A DNA stretch of 64,000 nt from Amphiura filiformis (Eukaryota > Echinodermata > Ophiuroidea > Amphilepidida > Amphiuridae), in contig NC_092642.1 of NCBI RefSeq assembly GCF_039555335.1, forward strand, positions 22,983,262 through 23,047,261, in the 5' to 3' direction. Positions 44,946 through 57,000 of this stretch are shown in pieces; the first letter of the stretch is position 1, and each line of letters opens with the position of its first letter. The position numbers and the translations under genes are program-made. The notes under the pieces are model-generated. The model saw nothing but the letters and a program-made list of their open reading frames with translations. It had not been told where the DNA came from and did not search any database.

Positions 44946-45419
44946 TAGGTTTTTGGACTATAAATTTCTCTAACACAATACAATAACTGGCATGCTTTTT
45001 TTTTAAACTTGCAGCATGATAAAATCAAAATGCAATACTAAATAAATAAAATAACAATGTTTTTTACACACACAAAAAAACCCCTAATCTAACACAACAT
45101 TTTTCTTCTTCAAGATGCAGGATTGTGGAACAAGCATTATGGCATTACGCAGCATTTTATATTTGGTAAAAATATAACATCCTGCAAAAGTGGAAATTTT
45201 TACGGAACAATTTTTGCGCTCTTTTATGTGTAGGTAGAAAATTCAAAAACATGAAACCAAAAAGAAGCTAAGTATTCAAAATTGTTAAAGTGCAAAAAAT
45301 TGAACACAAAAATGACCACTTTTACAGCATGTCAAAGTCACAGATTGTTGGAAGTGCTTAATTAAGGTCCAAAAGTTTTGAAGGTGAAGGCCTTCATTCA
45401 TTTCTTTGTATAAATACAA

Positions 45420-45835
45420 ATAAAGAAAAGGTTAAGATGAAAAGAAGAATGAAAGAGAAGGAAGAAAATAAGATGAAAGAAAGAGAAAGGGGTGTTTTTA
45501 ATAAGGTATGCCAATCCACATGCTGTGTTTTATTTTACGAGTATCACTAGGATCCACAACATGGTCAACTATCAGGGCACATTTCTTTAACCCCAATCCA
45601 GTTGCACATTCACTGAATGAACATTGAAAATGTGGGTACACAAACTCATACTCTGCAACTTGAGATCATATTTAGCTCTATGATTGTTTAATGAGGTTAT
45701 TGGACTATGGCATTGGGATGAGGCCATTGTAGTGTATGAGAGGTGTGGCATACTAGAATTCTAAAGAGAAAGAAAGAAAAGCGAGAAAGAAAATAAAGAG
45801 AGAGAGAGAGAGAGAGAGAAAAAATAAGAAGAAAA
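45420..45835. repeat. Purine-rich tracts including (GA)n
   Basis: AAGAAAGAGAAAGG-type sequence at 45420-45490, and a GA dinucleotide run at about 45797-45820. No gene was seen from 44946 to 46857. Confidence 0.85.
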
Positions 45836-46853
45836 GAACATTAAGCACTGTTTTATTTATATTAGAGTAGGGAACAACTATTATTCTAACAACTTTTTTA
45901 CCCATGTTAATAACACCTTCTTACAATAAAATATAGAAGTCCTCAGAATTGGGTTATGGTTAGGAAATAGCACAGTTAAGGTTCTGGTTTAAAGTGTGAA
46001 GTCAAATTATTCTTTTTGTTTATATTACCAAAATATTTGAAGCTTTTGCATAACGAGAAAACACTGTAACTATAGAAGATGGAAATAATCAAGAAAAAGC
46101 AGATTTGAATATCTTGAAAATGTATCAACAGAATGGCAGCATTTGTATATAAAGCACAAAAATCCTTATAAAAGCGAGTGTGTGTGGAGTATGTGCGTAA
46201 GAGTAATGGTGAGCGTATGTTTATGGTGCCAAAAAATGACATACATCAGATTTTCTCCACACAAGAACATACCTGCAAAGGGAGAGCTATCCTCATTTTT
46301 TATACACGTAACAGTGTGAGGAAAACATGTTACATTATAGGCTATACTATAAAAGATCTATGGTTTGACGATGTCTCCAACCAGAGTGCAAAAGTTGAGT
46401 CCTTGATTGGAGTGTTTATTCCAACCCTATATGTTTGATAGTAGGGACAAGTATGAAAGTGTGTATGTGTGTTTGTCTAGCATTACTTTTGAGAAATCCA
46501 ACTAAACAACGGACCAATGACAATCTAGTAACCTAGGAAGATCTAGTGCTTGTTGACAAACTGAACTGAACAACAAAGTCCTCTGAAACACTGAAAAACA
46601 ATAACCTACTACCCCTCGGTAGCTAACGTCCTGTGCATTGACCTTGTGTGGACTGATGTGTTGATAGGTATACTCATTGTGATGTATAAGTTACCAGTAC
46701 TTTGGCCAACACCATAAACACAACTGAAAAAATAAATATCAATGCAAAATGGTTTTTGAAAATATACCTAGTAGTATACTAGAACATATACCATGCAGAG
46801 CATAATGCAATGGCATGGGTGCTGTCAATGAGGAAATTGTCCCTCATATTTAT

Positions 46854-47221
46854 TTAAGGGGGTACTACACCCCTGTGGTAAATTTGTGACTATTTTTGCA
46901 TTTTTCTCAAAAAATAATAACACACTGGTAACAAAAGTTATGTATATTATTGGGGCAAGGGGTCCAATTACTACACTGAAATTTCAGTAACTCAAGACAA
47001 GCGGTTCAGCATATATGATAGGAAATGAGGTACATCCTAGCGGTACCTTATTTCTTATCATAAATAACGAACCGCTTGTCTTGGGTCACTGAAATTCCAG
47101 TGTAGTAATTGGATTCCTTGCCCCTATAATACACATAACTTTTGTTACCAATGTGTTATTAGTTTTTGAGAAAAATGCAAAAATAGACACAAATTTATCG
47201 AGGGGTGTAGTACCCCCTTAA
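46854..47221. mobile_element. TTAA-type foldback MITE, copy 2 (most intact)
   Basis: The element 46858-47217 lies between TTAA at 46854-46857 and 47218-47221. It starts GGGGGTACTACACCCC and ends GGGGTGTAGTACCCCC. The internal arms are symmetric (CTCAAGACAAGCGGTTC and its inverse). A TTAA target is typical of piggyBac-related elements. Confidence 0.92.
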
Positions 47222-47428
47222 AGTTTGCTATTTAGAACAATTCAACATTTTTGTGCACCCTTACATCTAGGGCTAAACACAAAGGAATATTATGTTACAC
47301 AATCAAGAATAAGTTGAATGTTGCTAATGTTGAGTTATTGATAAAACAGGTGATTCACTCTCATGTTTTACATTTTTACTGGGGTTTGGACGCTTGGACC
47401 ATGCTTCAGTAATTTTAATGTGCGAATG

Positions 47429-47602
47429 AATACTGAAGTTAGGTAGTGACATAGGTGCATAATTTGCTGGTCGCAGTATCAAATTGTACGCATAATGTTA
47501 ATCATGTAGCGCGTGCCCTACACGCATGCATACCAAGGGTGGTTTGTCGACACGCTTGAAGCACAACTGAAGAAAAGCATCGACGTCACTACCAAAGAAT
47601 AA
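47429..47602. mobile_element. Degenerate MITE of the GGTAGTGACG family
   Basis: ACTGAAGTTAGGTAGTGACA at the left pairs with GACGTCACTACCAAAG at the right, around a CpG-richer core similar to 42593-42767. Confidence 0.55.
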
Positions 47603-47891
47603 GACTCATTCCTCATGATCATGTCACACATACTTTGTCCATTTAGAGATTTCAAAGAAGCTGCTATGAGTGTGACAATATGTTTTCTCATGAACATGTC
47701 CACTTTTACAGCATACAAAGGTCTTATTACAGGGGTTTGACACCACATGTGAAAAACAGAAAAGTAAACCAACAAAGCATGCAACAAAACTGAATGTTCT
47801 TTTCCAATACTTGATCTATGGATATACATCATTAAAAAAGGGACATGGTTTCAATAGTTATAATATATTTCTATGTACACCTATGTTAAGA

Positions 47892-48084
47892 TCATTTGAC
47901 AATAGACCCTCTTGTCCTTCCTGCTGACTGTATAACCTGAAGTAAACATCGCCCAAATTCCTCAAGGATCATCCGCTCTGCCACCATGTTGGAGCCGCTG
48001 GTACGTTCCACCTCCTCCGCCTGGGCTAGCATGCACTGACATGTTGCCTCGGCTACCTCGTTTGTGATGAAGGAGAATGGTAAC
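47892..48084 (-). CDS. LIN54: LIN54 terminal exon
   Basis: 193 bp after CTGCCTTTCCAG. Encodes [20 protein letters not shown], then [20 protein letters not shown], and stops at 47894-47892. Confidence 0.96.
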
Positions 48085-51000
48085 CTGGAAAGGCAGAAAA
48101 ATAATTTAACTGATATAGGTTTCATTTTCCAACTTCCAACTATTAATAGTTTGATCAACCTACAACCGGCTCCAAGGTGCACTATAACTAAAGGTTTGTT
48201 AGTACTCTAACCCTAAAGCGAACCCTACCTTAATTTTTGGACTATAGTCTGTCCACATAAAAGTACAAAATAAATAGACCTCGGAAACTGGAGGTATGAG
48301 AATAACTATTTCAGTGCAATGCTTCTTTGGCGCGTCAATTGCTGCACGATTTGTACTTGCCGAGCGCATCACGCTCTTTACGCGTCGCGTTCGCGTGTGA
48401 CGCAAAGCATCGACCCCCGATGCCACAGATTTGGTTTGTACTTCTATGTGGACAGACTGTAGCAACCCTTTTTATGTTTTGGACAAGTGAACCGATTTTT
48501 GGATCAGTGAACCATATTTTTTGTCTAGTGAACCTTCAGACTAGCGCTTGAATACCGTTTGATCATGCTTCTTAAGCACTGACGTGTAGGACAGGTAGTG
48601 TTAGGTTTTCAAACAAGGGGCCCATGGTACAAGTTAGCATTATCCTTGATTGTATGATATACCCCATGTTTGAAGCACATATTGTGCACATTTTATGAAA
48701 ATCAAGATGATTAAAGCTTAAAACTAAATAAAAACTGAGGTAACCGTAATAGTACCCTCAATGACCTCTCTCTCCGTCAACTTACATGTTAACCCTGATG
48801 CAAACACCCATTTTGCAAACACGCTCACAAATTAAAAATGAGTGGTTTGTTTTTCATAAAAATTTCACAATATGTTTCTGCAACAAAAGTTCACTAAAAA
48901 AACCCCGTCCTTTAAATGATCAAATTTGTGCTTCGATATGTAAAGTGTCCGCTTTAAACAAAGATGTGATCAAAAAGTGGCAGGGCAATAGCTGTTCATT
49001 AAAATTTACAACTGAAAACAAAATTTAAGCACTAACTATTGAACCATTAGCAAACATATACACTTCAACTTGATGTGCCGGGAAAGCACAAGCTTAGCAT
49101 TATCTTGGTGTTCATATGATAATTGATATGACATATGTTTGCCCTCAGGCCTAGAATGGTTGTAAAAACATCTCAACTCATGCATATTCAAATGAGATCC
49201 GTATCATCACCCATGTTTCATATTGGTGTAACAAAAATAAGATGGCTATCTGCTGTAAGCTGCATAACATGTGTAATTTTTCATTAATATTCATGAGTTT
49301 CTTTGGCATGACTTTTATCACATGATATATCTTTCTCCTGGACTTTTTATTCATCTCTTTTATTACGCTATTAATTTACATTCACTTGAAATATATTTCA
49401 CTTTTCTCCAAAATTCTAAAAACCATGTCTATTATTATGTTAGTGACCTTAACTCAAAAAATTTGAAAATGGTGTTTATCGCCTTTTGAATCTTAACTAT
49501 TCATATGTAAATTAGTAGACTGATTGCATTGACTTACCTTTCTCCTGAATCAGTGACCTCCTGTGCTCTAACAGGGAATTCCTGTATCTGTGATGACAGT
49601 TTGGTCTGAACCGCTGTCTGCTGTTGAACTCTGACCTCAGCTGCATCAGCAAGGTGCATAAGCGTCTTGCGCTCCGGACTCTCTTCAAAGTTTTTGCACC
49701 CAACACACTTGCATGATGCTGTGCACAGAATTTTGGCCTAATAAATAAATGGGGGGAAATGGAAATGACAATTATACACATTTTATTTGACAAAATATTC
49801 TTGTCAAATCAAGTACAATTTTCTAGAGAGACCGCGTACATGTACATGTATTGTATACAATCTGCTGCTTAAGAGAACCGAGCAAGTTAAGAATGAGAAC
49901 CAGTGTTCTAGCCACGCCGGTCCGGGATATCCGGCACAGAGTCTTCCCGACTGGCACCAGAAAATCTTTGAAATCACAGAAAATGCACAAGTTACAACCA
50001 AGATGTTGTGTTTTTTCACTCGAGAGAACAGTAAGAGATGAATTTGTCCATGTGGGAGATTAAGACCCCGTTTAGACTAGAGAAAAGTCGAATTCAAATT
50101 CGACATTGAATTCGATTAAGACAGAGGATTAGCATAAATTAATTTGTGTTTGTGGTTTTTAGTGGGTGTTTACACTATGCGCCCGAACGAATTCCCCGGG
50201 ACGACTCTGTTGAATTCGATTACGACTATTTACGCCCTCTGTCATCCAGTATTTTTTTATCAAACCTAAGATTCTAATTCATTATATTCTATTTTAAATG
50301 TCTCTGTACTTTTTAAACAAAAAATCTACATGCAAAGTAGTAAAATTGAGATAAAAGTCAGCGTTAACTTTCCGGTAGAAACGTTTTGAGTACGTCGTCA
50401 TATGACTTGGTCTTGCATGGTAAAATTAACTCTCAAAGTAACCAAGTGTCCTGTTAAACCTGTAAAAGGTCAAAAGCCCCTTAATGTAATGAGTATGTAT
50501 AATATATGTGTGTAGTTGAAGTGACCTTTTTTGTGTACATTTTTCTGTTACTGGTTTGTGTTGTTGTCCGCTGCCACTTTCGGTTCTTCACTGTGACTTT
50601 CCACTGAAATGATTAACTTCAGCTCGGGCTTTGTGATTCATCTCAATATATTGTTGTCACAGTGGACACTCAATCAAATATTGAACTATAATTATTCTGT
50701 AAGTAGTATAGGGTTTGATGAATATCGTGCCATCTATCACTCTTATTCCCTGCAATTGAAGTGAATCTTTGTATTGGAGTGTACAGGGAAATCAGTCTTG
50801 TTCATTCTTTCTGTTTTGACAATACAATGGATCAACATTTTCTTGAGCAAAAATTAAGCAAATATCAAACTGAACAATGTTGGAATGAAAGCATTTGGCT
50901 GTCGTTTCAGATTCTGTTAACTTTTCCTTTCCCCGCAACAGCAAACTTTCTCTCCAGTGTTCAGAGGGAGCTTAAAGAATAGCCAAAACTCCCAATTGCT

Positions 51001-54000
51001 GATTGAATACAAGTCCTCCATGATTTCCTCACCTCATAACATTCACAATAGTTTTTCAGACACCCTGATCGTTTGCAGTTACACCCTTTATTATGCCTCC
51101 TGTCCGTCTGACCATCGCGACCTTTGCCAATCTTGGGATGGAAGGCCGTCGGGTTGCGGTCCAAGCATGCCTTGATCGCTTTGGCTCTCTCGTCCTCGTG
51201 GGTTAGATTGTTCTGACAATTGTTGCAGTTACAGTTGTTACAAAACTCGCCATTTGCAAAACAGTCACAATATCTGTGTGAATAAAGAATGCAATTATTT
51301 CTTGTTTCTACTACTTAAAACACTAAAACTAAAATTTAGTGGGCACCACATTGGGGGATTAACCCCAGAATCCAGGCGGTATAGGACACGAGATGTACCA
51401 GGCGGTATAGGACACGAGATGTACCAGGCTAAATAGACAGTTAGCAGTTACAAATTGATAAACAACATACTTAGAGTGAGGTACTTTGTTGCACTTCAAC
51501 AGTTTTACAATAACATAATTTTGCTTTGACACGACGTAACACATTTAGATTGTTTGTGATGATTTCATGATGTGTTAATCCAATGGTGAGGTCAAAAATG
51601 GCAATTATTGCGTCGGTCACAACCTGCTAGTATCTAAAGGAAAACTGTTAATTTTGTGTTCATAGTGGAACTCTCCGTACGCCGGCAACTTTGCGGGTAG
51701 CAATACAAGAGCGTACAGCGCAGTTGCAACATTTTTAGAACTGACCGATCGCATTTTGCGCTAACACGCGTTCATGTCTACGTCCTACCCAATGTAAGCC
51801 ATGTGTACGCGGTGGGGAAAGTTCTACGATGAAGTTTTGTATAAAAACACTTTAGATGTGAAACCCCACCATGTTTTCCTGTCGCACCATCGGTTGGCAA
51901 ATGATTCTTCTATGTGAGTGCCTTTTGCTTGCAATGCGCTGTGCCGATAATTAACAGGAAGTGCTACATGCGCACAGTAGTCACACACAGTGTCCGAAAT
52001 AAGGAAAATATGGAGGTTATCCAGAGGATAACTAAAGCATAAATTCTGCTTGTCCTCAATACATTTTGGTTGTCCCCAAAATGTGTCATACTTTTGGAGG
52101 TAAAATATAGTGGTTGTCCAGGGGATAAGTACCTAGCTCAATATGGTTGTCCCCAGTGATTTTTGGACAAGAGGACAAGAGGATAAGTGCTTATTTCGAA
52201 CACTGGTCACACACCTTAGTAAAACCACACTTAATCATTCCATTTTGAGGATCATTATTTTGGTCACATGTATGGCAATCAAATACAGTAAGATAACCAT
52301 AGGTTTATGCATAGGGCTATTCTGAGATAAGACTATTTCAAGTCAAGTCATGTAATTGGTTTAGAAAATCAATCACAGTCACTAAGTACATCAACTTACA
52401 ATTTGAGACACATTGATTTAGTACAGTTACATGGTTTCCTGGGCCTGCTTCCTGGCTGGTCTGGTGGAGGTCCTCTCCTACAAGACAAACATACAAAATG
52501 GTTAGGGAATTCTAACTTTCAATGAGACAAGTAAAGTCAATCTGCCATCTAGTCATTTGTTGATGACCTTCAAAATATTTTTCAAAATGAAGAACAAGAA
52601 AGAGATTCTTTGACTAAATTTATTCAAGTTACTCTATCTATTATATGCCCTGCCTAGCAATTTCAACTTTAGCAGCTAATTTTTATATCCTGAAGTAGAT
52701 TGAAACTAAGATATGATTTAATCTAAAAAGCATGAGCCTTGATGGTTTGTTTTGTCACACCATGGTGGTCACACATGAAATTAGTTTTTATTTGTCAACA
52801 GATGGCGCACTAACCAGCAATGGTTGGCAAAGGACAATTTATTAATAAGTAGTTTGTTCACTGAAGATTTACTTTGTTAAGCACCCTTTGGTTTTATGGA
52901 ATATGGAAGATATCATAAGAGGAAACTGTACCTTGTAAAACACTAGCTTTCAATTTATGTAATGGGGTAAAAGAACCGTTTTATGTGAGCTTGACATTTT
53001 GTCACCTCAACATTTTGGAACTTTTTGATTAAAGTTCAACTAATGGCTATTCAACACACAAAAACTAAATGAACTTGCAAACTCAAGACATAGATTTCGA
53101 AAATTAAGATTTGACTTTTCAAGAAAATGTACCTTTGCCTATACCTTTGTTGTACAGGATAATCTAAACACACTTTCCTGAAATCAGAAAATTTCCTGAA
53201 ATCAGAAAATTTCCTGAAAACTGGCATCTCTGCTTTTGAAAAAAAGCTTATGAACAAGCCAACTACACAAATAACTCACCCATTGACTGCATGTCTTGGA
53301 GCTGCTGGTGGAGGCTGCGCTTGAGCTACTACAGGGGCAGGGTTCTGGCTGGCTATTGGCACAAAATTCGGCTGGTTGGTTGCTACACGAGCTTGGGTCT
53401 GCTGAGGCACCTGTACAATTACAAAAAGACACAGTAACAAGTGATGTCTCATCAGTCATTTTGTAACTTTAGATCCAATGACTTCAGGGAAAGCTATCGA
53501 CGGCTAATGCTGGTTTCAAACTTTCCTGCCGCTTGCTGTTCAGACAATGATTTTGCTTCACTGCGCAGTCACACCAGAAACGCTAGCGGTGGCCAGCGGC
53601 AAGCCGATATATCGATCACTCCACCACTTTGACCAAGCGGCAGCATCGCTAGGAGTTGATTTCAAGTCAACTCGGAGCGGTGGCGCTCTGACGTATGAAA
53701 ACAAAATATGATTTTGAAGTGGTGCAGAGCAGCAACATGGGCTTTCAGAGTCATGCCGCTGCCGCGTCTGATGTCTCCTGTCTATCAAACTCTCAACTGA
53801 TAGTTGAGTTTCTGAATGTGGTGGTAAAACAGCGTGCCTTACACTTAATTTTGCACCTTCAAACATACAAAATGTCTCAAAACTTAGGTCTTTGCAATAG
53901 GAAACTTTCTTTCCTGAGGGCACCATATCAACAATGCCTAGAAAAGTTGTGTTTTTTGCCTTGTAAAGCTGCCCTGATTTTTTTGGCGTTTTGTGCGATT

Positions 54001-57000
54001 CCCGTTTTCCGATGATGTAGGGAGTTTGATTGAAAGTGACATCAGATGCCAATTAGTCTTTTTAATTCTGTCTCAGATTATAGTCTACTTATGTTTTTTA
54101 ACCGATTTTGAAATTTTGGAGTTTTGGGGAAAAATGGTAATTACATATATTGTGTCACCCTGAGTTTGGAAGTAACATAGCTGTTTACTGGTCCTGGTAA
54201 TGAAACATTTGTGTTATCCTAATTCTGCAACATGTTTACACATACAGAGGCGTTTTGTTAACACACTTGTGGCGCTAGGATGCGTAAATGGGCATTTTGT
54301 TTTAACACGCTTTGGGCGTCACTACCAAACTCAAGGTGACACAAGGTGTGTTTTTTGGTTTGTTGGGCTGGTCATCATACCTGTCCCATATAAGATTGTG
54401 GTAACACTGTCACTGGAATCATATTTCCACCGGGTGTAGTCAGCAGGGTGGTGCCCGGTGGAAAATTAGCAAATTTCTGTCCTCCAGAGCCGGCAGTGAC
54501 AATCTTCAGCTGAGAGTTGGCCAGGTTGGCTGGCATGATGAGTCTTGGTTGGCTGGTAGTTACAGTGCTGCCTGATCGACTCACCTGTCAAAGAGAGAAC
54601 AATGGTTACAGCAAGTTGCAGTTGAGTAGAGAAAAATAAAACTGATGATTTTCAATCTCTACCCCTCCCCCACCATTTCCATTGTATGCTACACTACAAT
54701 CTTATTGGTTGAGCTGAATACATCCTCTGCTTTATATGTGCTTTCAGGAGGAATTACACCAAATCACTATGCGAAAGGAAGTACTGTTTGAAAACAGTGG
54801 TCTTGGTTTGCCATAGTTTACCCCCCCCCCCCATGCCCAGGGCTACAAACATAAAAGTGACATGTATGTACATACCGGAGGTATTGCTATTTTAAGTGGT
54901 TGTGCCTGTGCTGTAGTTTGTACACCTGCTAATGCTGATGTCACTATGCTCCTGCTCATTGTTGTGGGTGCTGGTGCTATGGGCTTAGCTGAAAATATAA
55001 AAATTAATGAAAATTATTTTGGTGATTGAATAACTTTACACTTTGTTATGTCAGTAGCAAGCTAAAATGTGCATGCTTTTCCGATGTTTATTTCAAGCTA
55101 CATGTACATGAACTACATTTTTTGGACAAGAGAATTTATTTTCTTGAGGTTGGATTTACCAACCAAGGTTAACAGTTTAGATGCTGAATCCAGGCGGTAC
55201 GCAACAATTCACCAACAATCTGGATTGCCACTGTCCCTACTATTGGCCCACTCACGTATCAAGACACTGAGCAAGTTCGAAACTTAATATGTGACCATCC
55301 ACCACAAAGTCGGCTCTAGGTCATTTTCTGTTTATTGCAGATTTTGAAAGAATTCACTTTCAGCTTTAAAATGACACCTCAACCAGCTTAATCGGACATC
55401 GGAAAGTGAAGATATGGTTCATCCAAGGTCAAATTCCTAATATATTTTAAATCCATATACTGTTTTTGATTTATCTCACAATGGAAAATGCCGACTTTAC
55501 GACCAGTTTGTGGTGGATGGGCAGATATGCGACTTGATTCTCACCAGAAACATTTTCTGGCAAAAAACATCATTGCTGAAACCAGATGAACCAAGAAACT
55601 TCAATGCAAACTGTGAAATGTCCTTTGTTGAATAGAAATATATATTGTAGTGAGAAAAATTCACTTGGGTTTTGTCAATCAAAGTGAAATAATGCATATG
55701 CAATTTCCTTGCTTGTCAGAAAAAGGATTTTTTTTTTAAATTTAGATTTTCAATTTCATTGTATTTCAATATTATTCATACCTTAGTGGAATGGCAACCT
55801 CATAAATAATCATTAGTGTTGCCTTTTAACTTAGAATTGCTAGCCAAAATCTAATTATTATAGATATTTTCAGCCAACTGATGAGATGATTCCTAGAACG
55901 TTTCACTTTAATAACTGTACACTTTCATTTTCTGTTAAGTGGAAACAAGAAAACTGTGTATTATATCCAATGAGGTAGGACCAAAGAGTAAGTGTTATAA
56001 TATTTTGCAATAAACCTTTGACGAGCACGTACTACCGTGATGTTGCAAAGTCAGAGCTAACAACGTGTATGCTGCGGTACGGTGCAAAGTTTATTCATAA
56101 ATTTCCTCTCAGCAACAACATATCGCCTCAGCATCCAATCAGAGACAAGTGCATTTCACAGGCATGGGACTAGTTACGCATTTATGAAAAAGTCTGGAAA
56201 AGCGCGCAAAATTGGACAAAAACACCTGAAAATGGGCTGAAAATAAATAAAACTTCGGGAATTTTGACATCAAAAAAGACTGGTTCCAGTGTTTCCACTG
56301 GAAAATCCCATGCCTGATTTCAACACAGTAAATACGCAATGTTCGCTTAACCCTAACCCAACTAGGACTCACTAAAGCTCACTATTAAAACCGCTCTGCG
56401 TGCATGGATTCCACGGGACTTGATGACGCAATCAGACCAAGTCATATATACCCAGGGAATCATTGGCGGGCCAACGTCACCTGTGTAGCTACATGCTGGG
56501 GATCTTCTGCGTGGCATGCGAGGGGTCCGAGGTTCAATCCGGGGTGCCAAGTGACTTTCTTCCTCATCTTCTCTCCTTTTTCGTTCCTTCTTTCCCTTCC
56601 GATAGCACAAAAACCACGGGTAGGGTTAGGGTTAAGCTATATGCATGTTTTTCCTATATGCCTCCTTAACCCTAACCCAACTAGGACTCACTAAAGCTCA
56701 CTATTAAAACCGCTCTGTGTGCATGGATTCCACGGGACTTGATGACGCAATCAGACCAAGTCATATATACCCAGGGAATCGTTGGCGGGGCCAACGTCAC
56801 CTGTGTAGCTACATGCTGGGGATCTTCTGCGTGGCATGCGAGGGGTCCGAGGTTCGAATCCCGGGGGTGCCAAGTGACTTTCTTCCTCATCTTCTCTCCT
56901 TTTTCGTTCCTTCTTTCCCTTCCGATAGCACAAAAACCACGGGTAGGGTTAGGGTTAAAATACGCTCTCGTCAAAGGTTTGTTGCAAAATATTATAACGC

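Larger units (their letters stand above)
55992..57000. mobile_element. Outer inverted-repeat element carrying two nested units
   Basis: GTGTTATAATATTTTGCAAT then AAACCTTTGACGAG at the left is mirrored by CTCGTCAAAGGTTTGTTGCA then AAATATTATAACGC at the right, 35 bp in all. The right 65% is filled by two copies of a telomere-motif-bounded, tRNA-like unit. It lies in a LIN54 intron. Confidence 0.82.

Noticed and set aside
45976-46438. Overlapping frames of 86-88 codons on opposite strands
   Set aside because: No recognisable protein pattern. One strand is likely a shadow of the other, and neither has exon signals.
53558-54052. 164-codon minus-strand frame in a LIN54 intron
   Set aside because: It lies between two well-phased LIN54 exons in CpG-rich repeat-like DNA. 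I see no domain, and joining it to LIN54 is unnecessary because the flanking exons already join in phase 0.
56800-56875. Functional tRNA gene
   Set aside because: The B-box is good, but the 5' and 3' ends do not pair as an acceptor stem, and the unit is a duplicated mobile element.
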